From NCBI GenBank assembly GCA_022865305.1, contig JALHSP010000116.1, forward strand, positions 1 through 64,000: a stretch of DNA of 64,000 nt. The letters are read 5' to 3'. The position numbers were made by a program, and so were the translations under genes. The notes under the pieces were generated by a model that did no database searches, had not been told where the DNA came from, and was given only the letters and a program-made list of their open reading frames with translations. This document shows positions 1 to 8,298 of the stretch, in pieces (within the stretch, counting starts at the first letter, position 1; each line of letters starts with the position of its first letter). Source of the stretch: Bacteroidales bacterium (lineage in GTDB: Bacteria > Bacteroidota > Bacteroidia > Bacteroidales > VadinHA17).

Positions 1-123
1 CCTGTCAAGATCAAGACAAGTCCTTTCAGGAATCTTGACAGAACCTGTAATCTGATTGAAGAAGTATTTACAAGAGAAAGATCATCAAGAAGAAAAACTT
101 ATATTTGGAAACCTGTGGTCTAA
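1..123 (+). CDS. 3' end of an unrecognised gene
   Basis: An open frame runs from the window edge to TAA at 121-123 and gives a 40-residue basic C-terminus ending in TYIWKPVV. It is rich in Arg and Lys (EEVFTRERSSRRK). I do not recognise the family; basic tails like this occur in some transposases, but nothing here proves it. The true start lies outside the window. Confidence 0.4.
   Translation, partial: PVKIKTSPFRNLDRTCNLIEEVFTRERSSRRKTYIWKPVV
2..41. repeat. 10-bp inverted repeat near the window edge
   Basis: CTGTCAAGAT at 2-11 is repeated perfectly inverted as ATCTTGACAG at 32-41, with a 20-nt spacer. It lies inside the open 3' end of the first partial gene, so it may be chance or a hairpin in the mRNA. 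No T-run follows it. Confidence 0.35.
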
Positions 124-125
124 GA

Positions 126-769
126 ATGGGGAGTAGTTAACTATTCGCAGTTATAACTGCAGCTGGTTTGGCAATCGGACGATATCGAAAGCGACATTAT
201 GAGCAATTAATGCAGGCGCAGGGTGCAGTTCGACATGAGAATGGTTCTATCACATTTTCTGAGGGTGGTTTTCAATTTTACCGGAGTCTTGTTCCACCGG
301 TGAACGTGTAGGAGCAGGAAATGTTCCGATTTTCTGTGCGATTAACAAAGTCGAATTTGAAGGAATTCGTCCAGTCTTTGGCACTGTAAGAATTACACGC
401 CGCATGTCTGCCTTCAGCATTAATCCCGAAAAACTTAGATTTGAGAAGATTATCGAATCCAAGCAGTTTACGACCGAATTGCAACCAATGACAGGTTATG
501 TAGTTTATATTAGTGACCTTAATGATGACAAAAATGCCCATAGATTGATCCGTGCTTTTCAACCAGTTTTAGATAGTGGGCTTGAAAGCTCATTGAGTGG
601 TTGGCCAATTGTATGGATAGACATTTTTCCCTCTATTACTGGGTGTAGTATGAGATTTTACTCACTGGATTCTTTGCCAAAGCTTCACAAGCGAAAGTTG
701 ATCTCTAAGTTTAATCAAAGCACCTTATCGGCTTGCCAAATCCTAGTGGCAGAGTTCGGAGGAAAGTAA
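126..769 (+). pseudogene. degraded gene for a membrane-anchored protein of unknown function
   Basis: Read from ATG at 126 the frame gives MGSS, an in-frame TAA at 138-140, then LFAVITAAGLAIGRYRKRHY, a plausible N-terminal membrane anchor followed by a basic stretch. This frame continues to about EGGFQFYRSLVP and ends at TAG 309-311. From about 285 the -1 frame continues smoothly (TGERVGAGNVPIFCAINKVE) through the internal ATG at 404 to TAA at 767-769. One nonsense codon and one frameshift therefore separate pieces that read as one protein of about 213 residues. The only intact part is the C-terminal 121 residues from 404. I do not recognise the family. An intact homologue would confirm the reconstruction. 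Confidence 0.55.
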
Positions 770-987
770 ATATAAATATATGTTTTAAAACCCTGTTAGA
801 TTGGGCTCCTGATTCTTGAGCAAATTATTCCGAATTTGGAATAGTTTAATACTATGAGATTTTATTATGAAGTCACAGTCAAAGATTTTTTTGAATATCA
901 CTTTAGTGACTTTTTTCTCCATGAAAAATGTAACATTGTATTAAAAGAAATCCCTCTTTTGGTAAATTTCTACGTTGTTCGTATGGC

Positions 988-2034
988 TTATTCAAAGACG
1001 TACATGTTGGCGACTCTCTGCGCATCGGATGTCGTGACCTTGCCAGTGAGTATCACTAAGCCATCCTCTCTTGAAATACTAACCGATCCCACTCGCTGGC
1101 CTTTTGAATTAAGAATAGGGATTTTATAGCGTTCAATTACTGGATTACAGTTTGTTACGTAGCCCCATGCTAAGCCCCACACTTGACCAACATACTCAAT
1201 GAATTCTCCACTGTTCGATGCCGCTCTCTGAGTCTCGGCCGGAAGGCTATTCAAATCTGAATCTGATTTGCCGGCTTTGATGAGGCCAAAGACAGTTTTG
1301 GTTGCTTTGTAGATTTCTCCGATGTCAGGGCGGTCGAACGAAAGAGCGATCTCAAGTGTCCGTTTGTCTTTGGAAGAAGTGGGTGTGATTACTACATCAG
1401 AGAGTGAACACTTCCATTGTGACGGGAATGAGCCAAGCAGAGTTGGAAGATTGCGTTTCAGTTCTGCCTTTGCCGATTCGTCCGATTTTGTTTGTGCCTC
1501 AGGAGTGGACCCACTGGGTTGAAGACTCGCGAGCATAATGTCGAAATCGTCCAACACACTCGCCCATTCAGTAGGCGACGCACTGCACTGTACAACAAAT
1601 GCTGTTCTGCTGGATAAAAAGTATGTGTACCGACGTCTGACTTTCTTCCCATCGTCAGTGAGTTCGTAGTCGCCGTTAATCAGAATCCTGCCGCTCACTT
1701 TTGGAATCGTACCGGTAACTGAACGGACATCGGGATACTGGTTTTTCAACATCGCGTCCCACTGGCTCTTCATACCATACGTATCAGAAGGCGGTTCTCC
1801 CGCTTCCGGCGGTATGACTTCGTGGTGAAAGTAGAACGTTGCATAGGCTCCCTCTGCCGTTTTCTTACGAAATCCCACATCAATACCTTGGGGAACATTT
1901 TCTGTGCGTAACCACCCGGGTTGTATCCGCATTTGGTATGCCTTCTCTTTAATTATATCTTGTGCGCTGGTCGTCAGTGAACATAACGACATAAAGACAA
2001 ACACGCACAACGGCTGCATCTTGTTTGGTTTCAT
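988..2034 (-). CDS. exported hypothetical protein
   Basis: 348 residues. A signal peptide is visible: MKPNKMQPLCVFVFMSLCSL followed by TTSAQ. I chose ATG 2034 rather than the upstream in-frame TTG (2046) because a strong GGAGG lies seven bases before it and the signal peptide then starts at residue 1. The mature part has a beta-rich N-terminal half (YATFYFHHEVIPP, RRRYTYFLSSRTAFVVQC) and a C-terminal half that ends in a possible beta-hairpin (GLVILTGKVTTSDAQRVANM). No known domain is recognised. A clear Shine-Dalgarno and a visibly higher GC than the Bacteroidota genes downstream suggest acquisition from another phylum, together with the next gene. Function unknown; probably periplasmic. Confidence 0.7.
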   Translation of the reverse strand: MKPNKMQPLCVFVFMSLCSLTTSAQDIIKEKAYQMRIQPGWLRTENVPQGIDVGFRKKTAEGAYATFYFHHEVIPPEAGEPPSDTYGMKSQWDAMLKNQYPDVRSVTGTIPKVSGRILINGDYELTDDGKKVRRRYTYFLSSRTAFVVQCSASPTEWASVLDDFDIMLASLQPSGSTPEAQTKSDESAKAELKRNLPTLLGSFPSQWKCSLSDVVITPTSSKDKRTLEIALSFDRPDIGEIYKATKTVFGLIKAGKSDSDLNSLPAETQRAASNSGEFIEYVGQVWGLAWGYVTNCNPVIERYKIPILNSKGQRVGSVSISREDGLVILTGKVTTSDAQRVANMYVFE

Positions 2035-2199
2035 TTTATCCTCCAATTTAGTATGACTATATACTCCCGTTTGAGTGATATCCAGTTGATGAAGTCAATA
2101 TTATCTAGTGCTTAACCCCTAAGCTCAACAGCGCTGCTTACCCATGTTTGTTGAAGTGCGTTGTTCGGCGTTCTGTTGTCCCGGCAGAGATGACCTTAT

Positions 2200-2520
2200 T
2201 CAGCGCCCTGGATCAAGATACTGAAATAGAACAACTACCAATGCAGCAACGGCTGTAAATACGATAAGCCCGACCAACTTTCCCCAACCTTTGAGTCCAC
2301 TCAGGATCAGGATGTACGCCACTATGAAGATTGGGAATATCATCTTCCCGCCAGCAAGGTAGTGTGCTGCCAAGCCCGCAGCGGCTCCACCGAAAGCTCC
2401 TGCGCCAGCCGCTTCTACCAATGAGCTTGGTTTTTGCCCTGTTGGCTTCTGCTCTATTGGCTTCTGTTCCGCTGATTGGTCTACTTGCGGATTATCGTCC
2501 TGATTATTTTCTTCACTCAT
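2200..2520 (-). CDS. small two-helix membrane protein
   Basis: 106 residues. The N-terminus is hydrophilic and acidic with near-repeats (QKPIEQKP, TGQKP) at 18-32. A Gly/Ala-rich segment (EAAGAGAFGGAAAGLAAHYL) leads into two hydrophobic helices at about 57-74 and 80-101, with a short basic loop GLKGWGK between them. AAAGGAG lies 7 bases before ATG 2520, again unlike the Bacteroidota genes nearby. It could form a unit with the exported protein downstream on the same strand (about 165 bp away). No family recognised; likely an inner-membrane protein with a cytoplasmic N-terminus. Confidence 0.6.
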   Translation of the reverse strand: MSEENNQDDNPQVDQSAEQKPIEQKPTGQKPSSLVEAAGAGAFGGAAAGLAAHYLAGGKMIFPIFIVAYILILSGLKGWGKLVGLIVFTAVAALVVVLFQYLDPGR

Positions 2521-3052
2521 GACTGGTCTCCTTTCTCGGCATCACATTTACGCCTAACATATATTCTGCTGCCAATATCAATTATCAAATACAAAGTTAC
2601 ACCTTGATTAGATTCAAGTCAAATTTATCTTAGAATCATACCCCAGTCAGTAATATAGGGTTAATATAAGGGCATATGTAAAAAGTGATACCAAACTATC
2701 ACCCGAACCATTTATTCCTATATAGTAACCATATTACAGGCATATGTCAGGTAAAAAATCGGCATACCTATCCCTTACATGGGGAAAAGATCATTTACAT
2801 TTTATTTTTAGGCAGAAAAAAGAATTACTAATGCTCGCAGGTGGGATAGATTTTATTATCTTCATTTGAAATTGGTAGCCCCGATAAAACAGTATTGACT
2901 ACACTAATGTTTCTTTGTTCATTAGAAACTTAGAGCAATCCGCCATTTCATAATGCAGAAATCCGGATTACAAGTCGTGGTTTTTTATTGTCTTAGTTGA
3001 GACCCGGAAAACTATGTTATATACTCGTTTTTAGAATCCTTCTATTCTTATG
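2521..3052. other. 532-bp AT-rich gap without a gene
   Basis: No open frame with convincing composition is seen on either strand. The only structure noted is a small perfect inverted repeat, GTGATA / TATCAC, at about 2686-2703, without a T-run. It probably holds the promoter of the 2200-2520 gene and the 3' region of the 3053 gene, plus decayed sequence. Confidence 0.4.
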
Positions 3053-3655
3053 CTACCATTCATCTTTTTTCGTAACACTACCCTCCTTTAAAGCTCTTTC
3101 AACTAAATCTATCGTTTCAAGTGCTTTCAAATGCGATTTATAGAAAGCTTGCTCATAAAGATTTTTTTGGTAGCCTTTAGGATTAATAGGATATTGTTCT
3201 GATATTGGATATAAATAATGATTATCGGGTAACTCACCTCCTTTCACTGTTTCATCATAATGTGTTAATGATATTGTAATCCTTGCTCTACCGTCTTTTA
3301 CTTCCACTTTTAAAATATGCCAAGTGTCTATTATATTACTTAGTAATACACCGTTAAGAACATGAACATTTTTAAAAATTCCTTTTCCAATTATAATACC
3401 ATTCACAACATCTCTGTTTTGAATAACTGAATTAACATCACCGTAGTTGTAAACAAAATAATCCATAGCCCTATTATAAAGCTCTGTTTTGTTTAAATTC
3501 AAACAATCAACTACTTTTTGATAGGTAACGTACCCGTTTTCATCAAGTTGCCATTGACCATTAATTTCCTCAAGCATTTGTTTAGTGTTTTAGTTTTGAT
3601 TAAATGCAGAAACTGATATAAATAAGAATGAAATAATCAAAAGTAAAGTCTTCAT
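3053..3655 (-). pseudogene. exported protein of unknown function, interrupted by TAA after its signal peptide
   Basis: The long open part (ATG 3577 to 3053, 174 residues) begins MLEEINGQWQLDENGYVTYQ, which looks like the mature domain of an exported protein. Directly upstream in the same frame, ATG at 3653-3655 encodes a typical signal peptide, MKTLLLIISFLFISVSAFNQ, then N and TAA at 3590-3592, then NTKQ and the M of the long frame. Restoring one base (TAA to CAA or AAA) gives a 200-residue secreted protein. As it stands the mature domain can only be made without a signal from the internal ATG. The family is not recognised; Asp/Tyr-rich elements such as DNHYLYPISEQYPINPKGYQ resemble DUF4468-like beta domains, but weakly. 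Confidence 0.65.
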
Positions 3656-3762
3656 GACATTAAATATTAATTGAAAGATTAATTTCTTAAATATATAAAT
3701 ACGATAAAGCAATGTACTAAATCTTAATATTGTAAGTTAATAATTTTTCCAATATTTAATTC

Positions 3763-3854
3763 AGCGGCATTTCCTCATAGCTACTAAAAGTAGCTCGTAG
3801 CGAGACTACCCTTTAGCACGAGGTGTATTTCAATTAGGAAGTGCCGCTTTTTTT
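3763..3854 (+). ncRNA. structured multi-hairpin element with terminal T-run (candidate small RNA, terminator or mobile palindrome)
   Basis: Outer arms AGCGGCATTTCCT (3763-3775) and AGGAAGTGCCGCT (3836-3848) pair with one G-U or mismatch over 13 bp. They enclose a second stem CCTC/GAGG, a hairpin AGCTACT-aaa-AGTAGCT (about 3779-3795) and a hairpin GTAG-cgaga-CTAC (about 3797-3809). Seven T follow (3848-3854), so a plus-strand transcript would end here. Both flanking genes are on the minus strand, so there is no obvious plus-strand gene to terminate. Options are a stand-alone small RNA, a fossil palindrome of an IS200-like element, or an antisense regulator. I recognise no RNA family. Confidence 0.45.
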
Positions 3855-3925
3855 ATCTTTCTGCGTATCATAACAAAGAAGTCCCGCCATAAGTAATTAG
3901 GATTTCATTATTACAAGAGGGTGGA

Positions 3926-4114
3926 TTAAACTTTATAATAACTCATTACTTGACTTATTAAAAACAAAATAATTGCGACAATGGTTACAATACTCCAGAA
4001 CTTTACCCAGAAATGAATCTTCTTGAGAATGGAGAGTATTTCAAACTCTGGTTTAACTGGTGTAGGTACTTGCGGAACTGTGTAACTTTTGTCAGGTCTA
4101 TGAACTGTTTCCAT
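3926..4114 (-). CDS. small single-pass membrane protein
   Basis: 62 residues from METVHRPDKS. The open frame extends upstream to 4258, but that extension (FSSLQTLVVN...) has no convincing composition and reaches the start of the divergent gene at 4249, so I use the internal ATG at 4114. A soluble N-terminus with Pro-rich PQVPTPVKP is followed by an amphipathic stretch and one strong transmembrane helix, FWSIVTIVAIILFLISQVM. Short proteins of this shape are common in Bacteroidota and have no assigned function. Confidence 0.5.
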   Translation of the reverse strand: METVHRPDKSYTVPQVPTPVKPEFEILSILKKIHFWVKFWSIVTIVAIILFLISQVMSYYKV

Positions 4115-4248
4115 AAGTACAAATTTTATGCAAGTTAAAGGATAGATTTTGGTACTGCTAAAATAAACTTGACTTTGGATTTTTCCTGTCGTAATTTTGA
4201 TGAACAAATCACTAACTAATTTTAAATTAACAACTAAAGTCTGTAACG

Positions 4249-4593
4249 ATGAAAACATTTGTAATCTTAATCAACATGGTAGCAGGGGTAATGACAATTA
4301 TCGTTTTATTACTTTTTATCTGGGGAATTATTATTCTTATCTCCGCCAAATGTAAACTACGTAAATATCCAGTCAAAGGTAAAAAAGCAAGAGCTATAGG
4401 TTGGAGTTTTGTGGTTGTTCCAGTCTGCCTTGTAGCACTATATGCTGTTTTGTTTAATATTTTCCACTGGGGTTCAAGTGGAAATGAAACTGCTTTTTTA
4501 GTCGAACCAATTGCTCAAAGTATATTGTTTATTGTTGGAACAATTGGTGTTTACTATTGGGCTCTCTTAAAAGCAAAGGAATTAGACGTGTAA
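4249..4593 (+). CDS. small three- or four-helix membrane protein of unknown function
   Basis: 114 residues. Hydrophobic helices lie at about 3-33 (ILINMVAGVMTIIVLLLFIW and on), 49-70 (GWSFVVVPVCLVALYAVLF) and 83-105. A basic cytoplasmic loop KCKLRKYPVKGKKARA follows the first helix. The start ATG is 134 bp from the start of the divergent 62-residue membrane protein. No family recognised. The C-terminus ends cleanly at TAA 4591-4593. Confidence 0.55.
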   Translation: MKTFVILINMVAGVMTIIVLLLFIWGIIILISAKCKLRKYPVKGKKARAIGWSFVVVPVCLVALYAVLFNIFHWGSSGNETAFLVEPIAQSILFIVGTIGVYYWALLKAKELDV

Positions 4594-4753
4594 GTCGTCG
4601 AAAAGAATAGGACAAAAGAAAAGTTAGGCTATTGTAATACCAAAGTCAATTTTATTAAAGATATAAAAAAACGTTTTCAAACGGATACAAATGACTATAA
4701 ATGATTTTGAGTCGTATATAAATGATTATTTACCGGCATACCTTTCAGAACTG

Positions 4754-4792
4754 GTTTAAGTTTGTTCAGAAAACGAATTGTTAAACTTAAAC
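4754..4792. promoter_or_regulatory. 10-bp inverted repeat just upstream of ssb
   Basis: GTTTAAGTTT at 4754-4763 and AAACTTAAAC at 4783-4792 are perfect inverted copies around a 19-nt spacer, ending nine bases before the ssb ATG. The position fits an operator or a 5' mRNA hairpin that could limit ssb translation. Upstream (about 4690-4730), three AAATGAYT-like words occur in direct orientation. Confidence 0.35.
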
Positions 4793-4801
4793 TCAGAAAT
4801 C

Positions 4802-5158
4802 ATGAATGCACTTAGAAACAGAGTTCAGCTGATTGGTAATCTCGGGCAGGATCCCGAAATGAAAACTCTTGAAAGCGGGAAGAAAGTAACCCGTTTTACA
4901 CTTGCGACCAGTGAGGAGTATAAAAATGCAGAGGGTCAGAAGATCAAGGAGACCACATGGCATAATATTGTTGCGTGGAACAGTCTTGCTGATATAGCTG
5001 AAAAGTTCCTGAAAAAAGGCCGTCAGGTGGCAGTTGACGGGAGAATTGTCTACCGGAGTTATGAGGACAAGAAAGGAGTAACAAAGAATATAACAGAGAT
5101 TGTCCTGAATGATCTTCTTTTTCTGCAATCACCTAAAAATAAGAACAATGAAGAATAA
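4802..5158 (+). CDS. ssb: single-stranded DNA-binding protein
   Basis: 118 residues with one OB fold. The typical N-terminus RNRVQLIGNLGQDPEMK, the central TTWHNIVAWNSLADIAEKFL and GRQVAVDGRIVYRSYEDKKG are the standard SSB signatures. SSB binds ssDNA as a tetramer during replication, recombination and repair. I chose ATG 4802 (MNALRNRV) over the upstream in-frame start at 4778 because SSB homology begins there. The protein lacks the acidic linker and the DDDIPF-like tip used to recruit partner proteins; it ends SPKNKNNEE. This short form may be an accessory SSB, with a full-length one elsewhere. A palindrome lies directly upstream and a hairpin terminator downstream. Confidence 0.9.
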   Translation: MNALRNRVQLIGNLGQDPEMKTLESGKKVTRFTLATSEEYKNAEGQKIKETTWHNIVAWNSLADIAEKFLKKGRQVAVDGRIVYRSYEDKKGVTKNITEIVLNDLLFLQSPKNKNNEE

Positions 5159-5197
5159 TCCGGAGTAAGAGGAACCGATCGCTGCGTTTCCCGTGGT

Positions 5198-5228
5198 AGA
5201 GGCTGTTCCAATGAGGGCAACAGCCTCT
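5198..5228. terminator. hairpin between convergent ssb and thioredoxin-like gene
   Basis: Perfect 10-bp arms AGAGGCTGTT (5198-5207) and AACAGCCTCT (5219-5228) surround an 11-nt loop between two convergent genes that end at 5158 and 5235. The flanking T-tracts are weak, so it may act as a bidirectional terminator or mRNA 3' stabiliser. Confidence 0.6.
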
Positions 5229-5234
5229 TACTGA

Positions 5235-5777
5235 TTATTTCTTTGTTTCATCTTTCCGGACAGGAGGTACTATTGCTGAAGCTGTCCAGTTACTCAAGAA
5301 CCCGATGACTTTTTTCTGACTGTATCCCTGCCCCTCTTCTAACAATGCACTGTCCTGGATATGCAGGACTTTACCCTTTCCGTCAATGATAATAAATACA
5401 GGAAAACCAAACCTGGTCGGATTCCCGAGAAATAGATTTGCCGCATCATTTTTATTTTCCGGACTGTAATTCAGCTTTACCGGAATGTAGTTATCAGCAA
5501 TTACTTTTGATATTGCCGTATCTGCTTTACTAAAAGCGTCAAATTTTATGCACCACGGACACCAGTTTCCTCCATATTGAACAAGAACATGTTTACCACT
5601 GGTTTTAGCAGTACTTATTGCCGTCTGAATCTGTTTCATCCCATCAAGAGTCGGATCATATATTTTTTTTACATCCTGTGCATAGCCACATCCGGAAAAA
5701 ATTATTGATACAACTGCTATTGTTACAATATTAAAGGAAGAACTTTTCATCATGTTTATAATTTGTTTTATTGCCAT
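5235..5777 (-). CDS. thioredoxin-fold lipoprotein
   Basis: 180 residues. The N-terminal signal has a lipobox IIFSGC with Cys30, so the protein is probably anchored in the periplasm; MKSSSF nine residues in is an alternative start. The thioredoxin motif CPWC lies at 73-76 in QYGGNWCPWCIKFDAFSKAD, and the cis-Pro region is RFGFPVFIIIDGKGKVLH. The DUF255/thioredoxin_7-like layout suggests a disulfide reductase for exported proteins. It converges with ssb, and the S9 peptidase lies just upstream on the same strand (58 bp), so the two may be co-transcribed. Substrate unknown. Confidence 0.85.
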   Translation of the reverse strand: MAIKQIINMMKSSSFNIVTIAVVSIIFSGCGYAQDVKKIYDPTLDGMKQIQTAISTAKTSGKHVLVQYGGNWCPWCIKFDAFSKADTAISKVIADNYIPVKLNYSPENKNDAANLFLGNPTRFGFPVFIIIDGKGKVLHIQDSALLEEGQGYSQKKVIGFLSNWTASAIVPPVRKDETKK

Positions 5778-5834
5778 ATTTTCAAATCTTCAAATTATCA
5801 AATTTCTCAAATATATCATTAAACCATTAACTTC

Positions 5835-8135
5835 TTAATGATAATCGAGGAGATCAACATTATTTCTGTAATCCCCCAGAAGATGCTCTGCGAAAAAATA
5901 CCACATCACCCTGTCAAGATAAGCGGTGGCAGCGCCATAAGTATGTCCCTGCCCCGGTACATACACCAGGTCAAACCGTTTATTGGCCTTTATCAGTGCA
6001 TCCACAACCCTAAGTGTATTTCCGGGATGTACATTATTATCCATATCGCCATGAATAAGTAGAAGGTGGCCTTTAAGGTTGCTGGCAATATCCTGGTTTC
6101 TCTCAACTGCAGCTTTAAATGAAATTTCTGTTTTTCCATCAGTACCGGTCTTCTTTTCAACCTGAGCAACACCATTATGGGTTTCACTCCACCATTGATT
6201 ATAGATATTATTATCGTGGTTACCTGCAGGTGAAACAGCGGCATCATAGAAATCGGGATATGAAAGTAAGGCAGCAGTAGACATGAATCCGCCTCCTGAA
6301 CGTCCATAAATACCTACCCTGTCAATATCAATAAACCGGTATTTATCAGCAAGTTGTTCAATTCCGTACTTGTCATCAGCAAGTGCATAATCCCTGAGGT
6401 CGTTGTAACCAAAAGTATGGTAATAATTACTTCGCATCGGACTACCTCCCCTGTGACCAAAATGGACGACAATGAATCCTACCTGTGCCAGTGCGACATT
6501 TTTTTCACCGTTTACCGTAAACTGATATGGCACTTTTTCGGTCTGAGGCCCAGGATAGACATAAGATATTACCGGGTATTTTTTTGTAGAATCAAAATTG
6601 AAAGGCTTGTACATAACACCATAAAGATCTGTCACTCCGTCTTTTGCTTTAACAACAAGTGTTTCGGGCATTTTCCATCCGGTAAGGTAAAGCTGTGAAA
6701 GGTCGGCTTTCTCGAGGTTCAGAATGATGTTCCCGTTATTATCCCGCAACACTGCCAGTGGTTCCATATCAACCCGTGAATAAGTATCAACAAAATACTT
6801 GTTAGATTTAGACATTGAAAACGAGTGGTCGGCAACCTCTTTTGTGAGCAGGATCATTCCGCCTTTATCCAGTGAAGCCTTATATTTCATATTATAGTAT
6901 GGATGTACCCCTTGTTCTCTTCCGAATGCCTCAAAATAAATCATCCTTCCTGTAGTATCGATGCGTTCAACTCTCCCTGTAACAAAATAACCGTCAGTTA
7001 TCTGATTTTTTAGATTTCCGTACCCGTCGTAAAGATAAAGCTGACCCCATCCTGTTCGTTCTGACCACCAGATTATGTCATTACCTTCATTAAGGACCCT
7101 GAGTCTCATATAATCATCGTTGAAATAAGGCCATGTCTTTTCACTGAAAAGTACAGTAACTGCACCTGTTTCAGCATTGACAAGACACACATCTAGGTTT
7201 TTCATAAGCCGGTCTTTGCGTATAAGCATTAATTTATCAGCCGATTTTTGAGAAGTCCACTCAACATTTATAGTCTGGTCATCCCATTTTTTCAGATCAA
7301 CATTAATAAGCTTCTTTGAAGCTGCATCAAAAATTATCAGTTCTGATTGAGGTACAAACTGATCACCCGGCATTGCATATTTGTAAGTCTCAAGTACAGG
7401 TCGGGGTTGTGCCAATACGTTTATAATAAAAAGGTCTTTCACTTTCCGGTTATCCCGGCGTATAACATAGAATTTCTTTGAATTTTTAAACCAGTTAACA
7501 TTTGCCTTTACTTTTTTATCTTTTATGGTATCATCAGCATTAGAATATCCTGAAAAACTATAATATCGTTCACCATCCGTGGTAAGCTGAAATTCAATAC
7601 TGTCCTTGTCTTTTGCTTTCATCATCCAGAGATTATGGTTCCTGACATAAACTATCCATGTGCTATCGGGTGAATATGTTGGCCATACGGGTTTCTGTTT
7701 CTCCCGTCTGACAGTGTCTTTAACAGTCAGCTTCTGACTTGTTATATCAAAAAGGAATTTTATCGAATCGATGATGAAAGTAAATTTAGTGTCACTCTTT
7801 TTTTCGAATTTTATATCCCTTAATGGAAGATCAAGCTCATTATAGGGATGATGAGTTATTTTCCGGAGTTCGGAAGCCATGAAGCGGTTATCAAACATCT
7901 GCTGCCTTGTTTTCATGGTAGCATTTACATAATAGAAATTTTTCCCCACCGATGTCCTGAACGAATACCAGAAAATATCAGACTGTTCGATCCAGTTCGG
8001 ATAAACCGCAAGGTCGCCGTACTTTGAAGCAAGGTTTTCATCCAGGAATCTTTCAGCAGTCTTAAAGTCAGCTTTCTGTCCGAATAAAAAAACAGTACTA
8101 AAAATCACTAAGAGAATTAAAATTAAACGCTTCAT
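5835..8135 (-). CDS. S9 family peptidase, dipeptidyl peptidase IV-like
   Basis: 766 residues, exported (signal MKRLILILLVIFSTVFLFGQ). The N-terminal two thirds form the DPP-IV beta-propeller; the C-terminal alpha/beta-hydrolase domain carries Ser613 in GRSGGG (usually GWSYGG in DPP-IV), Asp699 in HGDMDNNVHP and His731 in GQGHTYG, a complete catalytic triad. Such enzymes remove N-terminal dipeptides in the periplasm. The nucleophile elbow variant GRSGGG is shared by a subset of Bacteroidota S9 proteins annotated as DPP IV. Length matches the family. It may be co-transcribed with the thioredoxin-like lipoprotein downstream. Confidence 0.9.
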   Translation of the reverse strand: MKRLILILLVIFSTVFLFGQKADFKTAERFLDENLASKYGDLAVYPNWIEQSDIFWYSFRTSVGKNFYYVNATMKTRQQMFDNRFMASELRKITHHPYNELDLPLRDIKFEKKSDTKFTFIIDSIKFLFDITSQKLTVKDTVRREKQKPVWPTYSPDSTWIVYVRNHNLWMMKAKDKDSIEFQLTTDGERYYSFSGYSNADDTIKDKKVKANVNWFKNSKKFYVIRRDNRKVKDLFIINVLAQPRPVLETYKYAMPGDQFVPQSELIIFDAASKKLINVDLKKWDDQTINVEWTSQKSADKLMLIRKDRLMKNLDVCLVNAETGAVTVLFSEKTWPYFNDDYMRLRVLNEGNDIIWWSERTGWGQLYLYDGYGNLKNQITDGYFVTGRVERIDTTGRMIYFEAFGREQGVHPYYNMKYKASLDKGGMILLTKEVADHSFSMSKSNKYFVDTYSRVDMEPLAVLRDNNGNIILNLEKADLSQLYLTGWKMPETLVVKAKDGVTDLYGVMYKPFNFDSTKKYPVISYVYPGPQTEKVPYQFTVNGEKNVALAQVGFIVVHFGHRGGSPMRSNYYHTFGYNDLRDYALADDKYGIEQLADKYRFIDIDRVGIYGRSGGGFMSTAALLSYPDFYDAAVSPAGNHDNNIYNQWWSETHNGVAQVEKKTGTDGKTEISFKAAVERNQDIASNLKGHLLLIHGDMDNNVHPGNTLRVVDALIKANKRFDLVYVPGQGHTYGAATAYLDRVMWYFFAEHLLGDYRNNVDLLDYH

Positions 8136-8298
8136 AACGATATCAGGATTGGTTTTGTCAAATTAAAGTAAAATATTCTTAAAACCGGAGTATTTAAAAA
8201 ATGTATAAAGACAAAGAAAAAAATGCTTTCTAAAAAGGCAGGTAAAAATAATAATTTTACTTTTGCTGTCTCACGCAAAACCTGTTGAGCTTAAAAAA

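Noticed and set aside
854-1129. 91-residue open frame on the plus strand
   Set aside because: It overlaps the 3' end of the better-supported exported gene on the other strand and its composition is not protein-like.
3763-3854. integron attC site
   Set aside because: No GTTRRRY/RYYYAAC core sites are seen, and the flanking genes are not a uniform cassette array.
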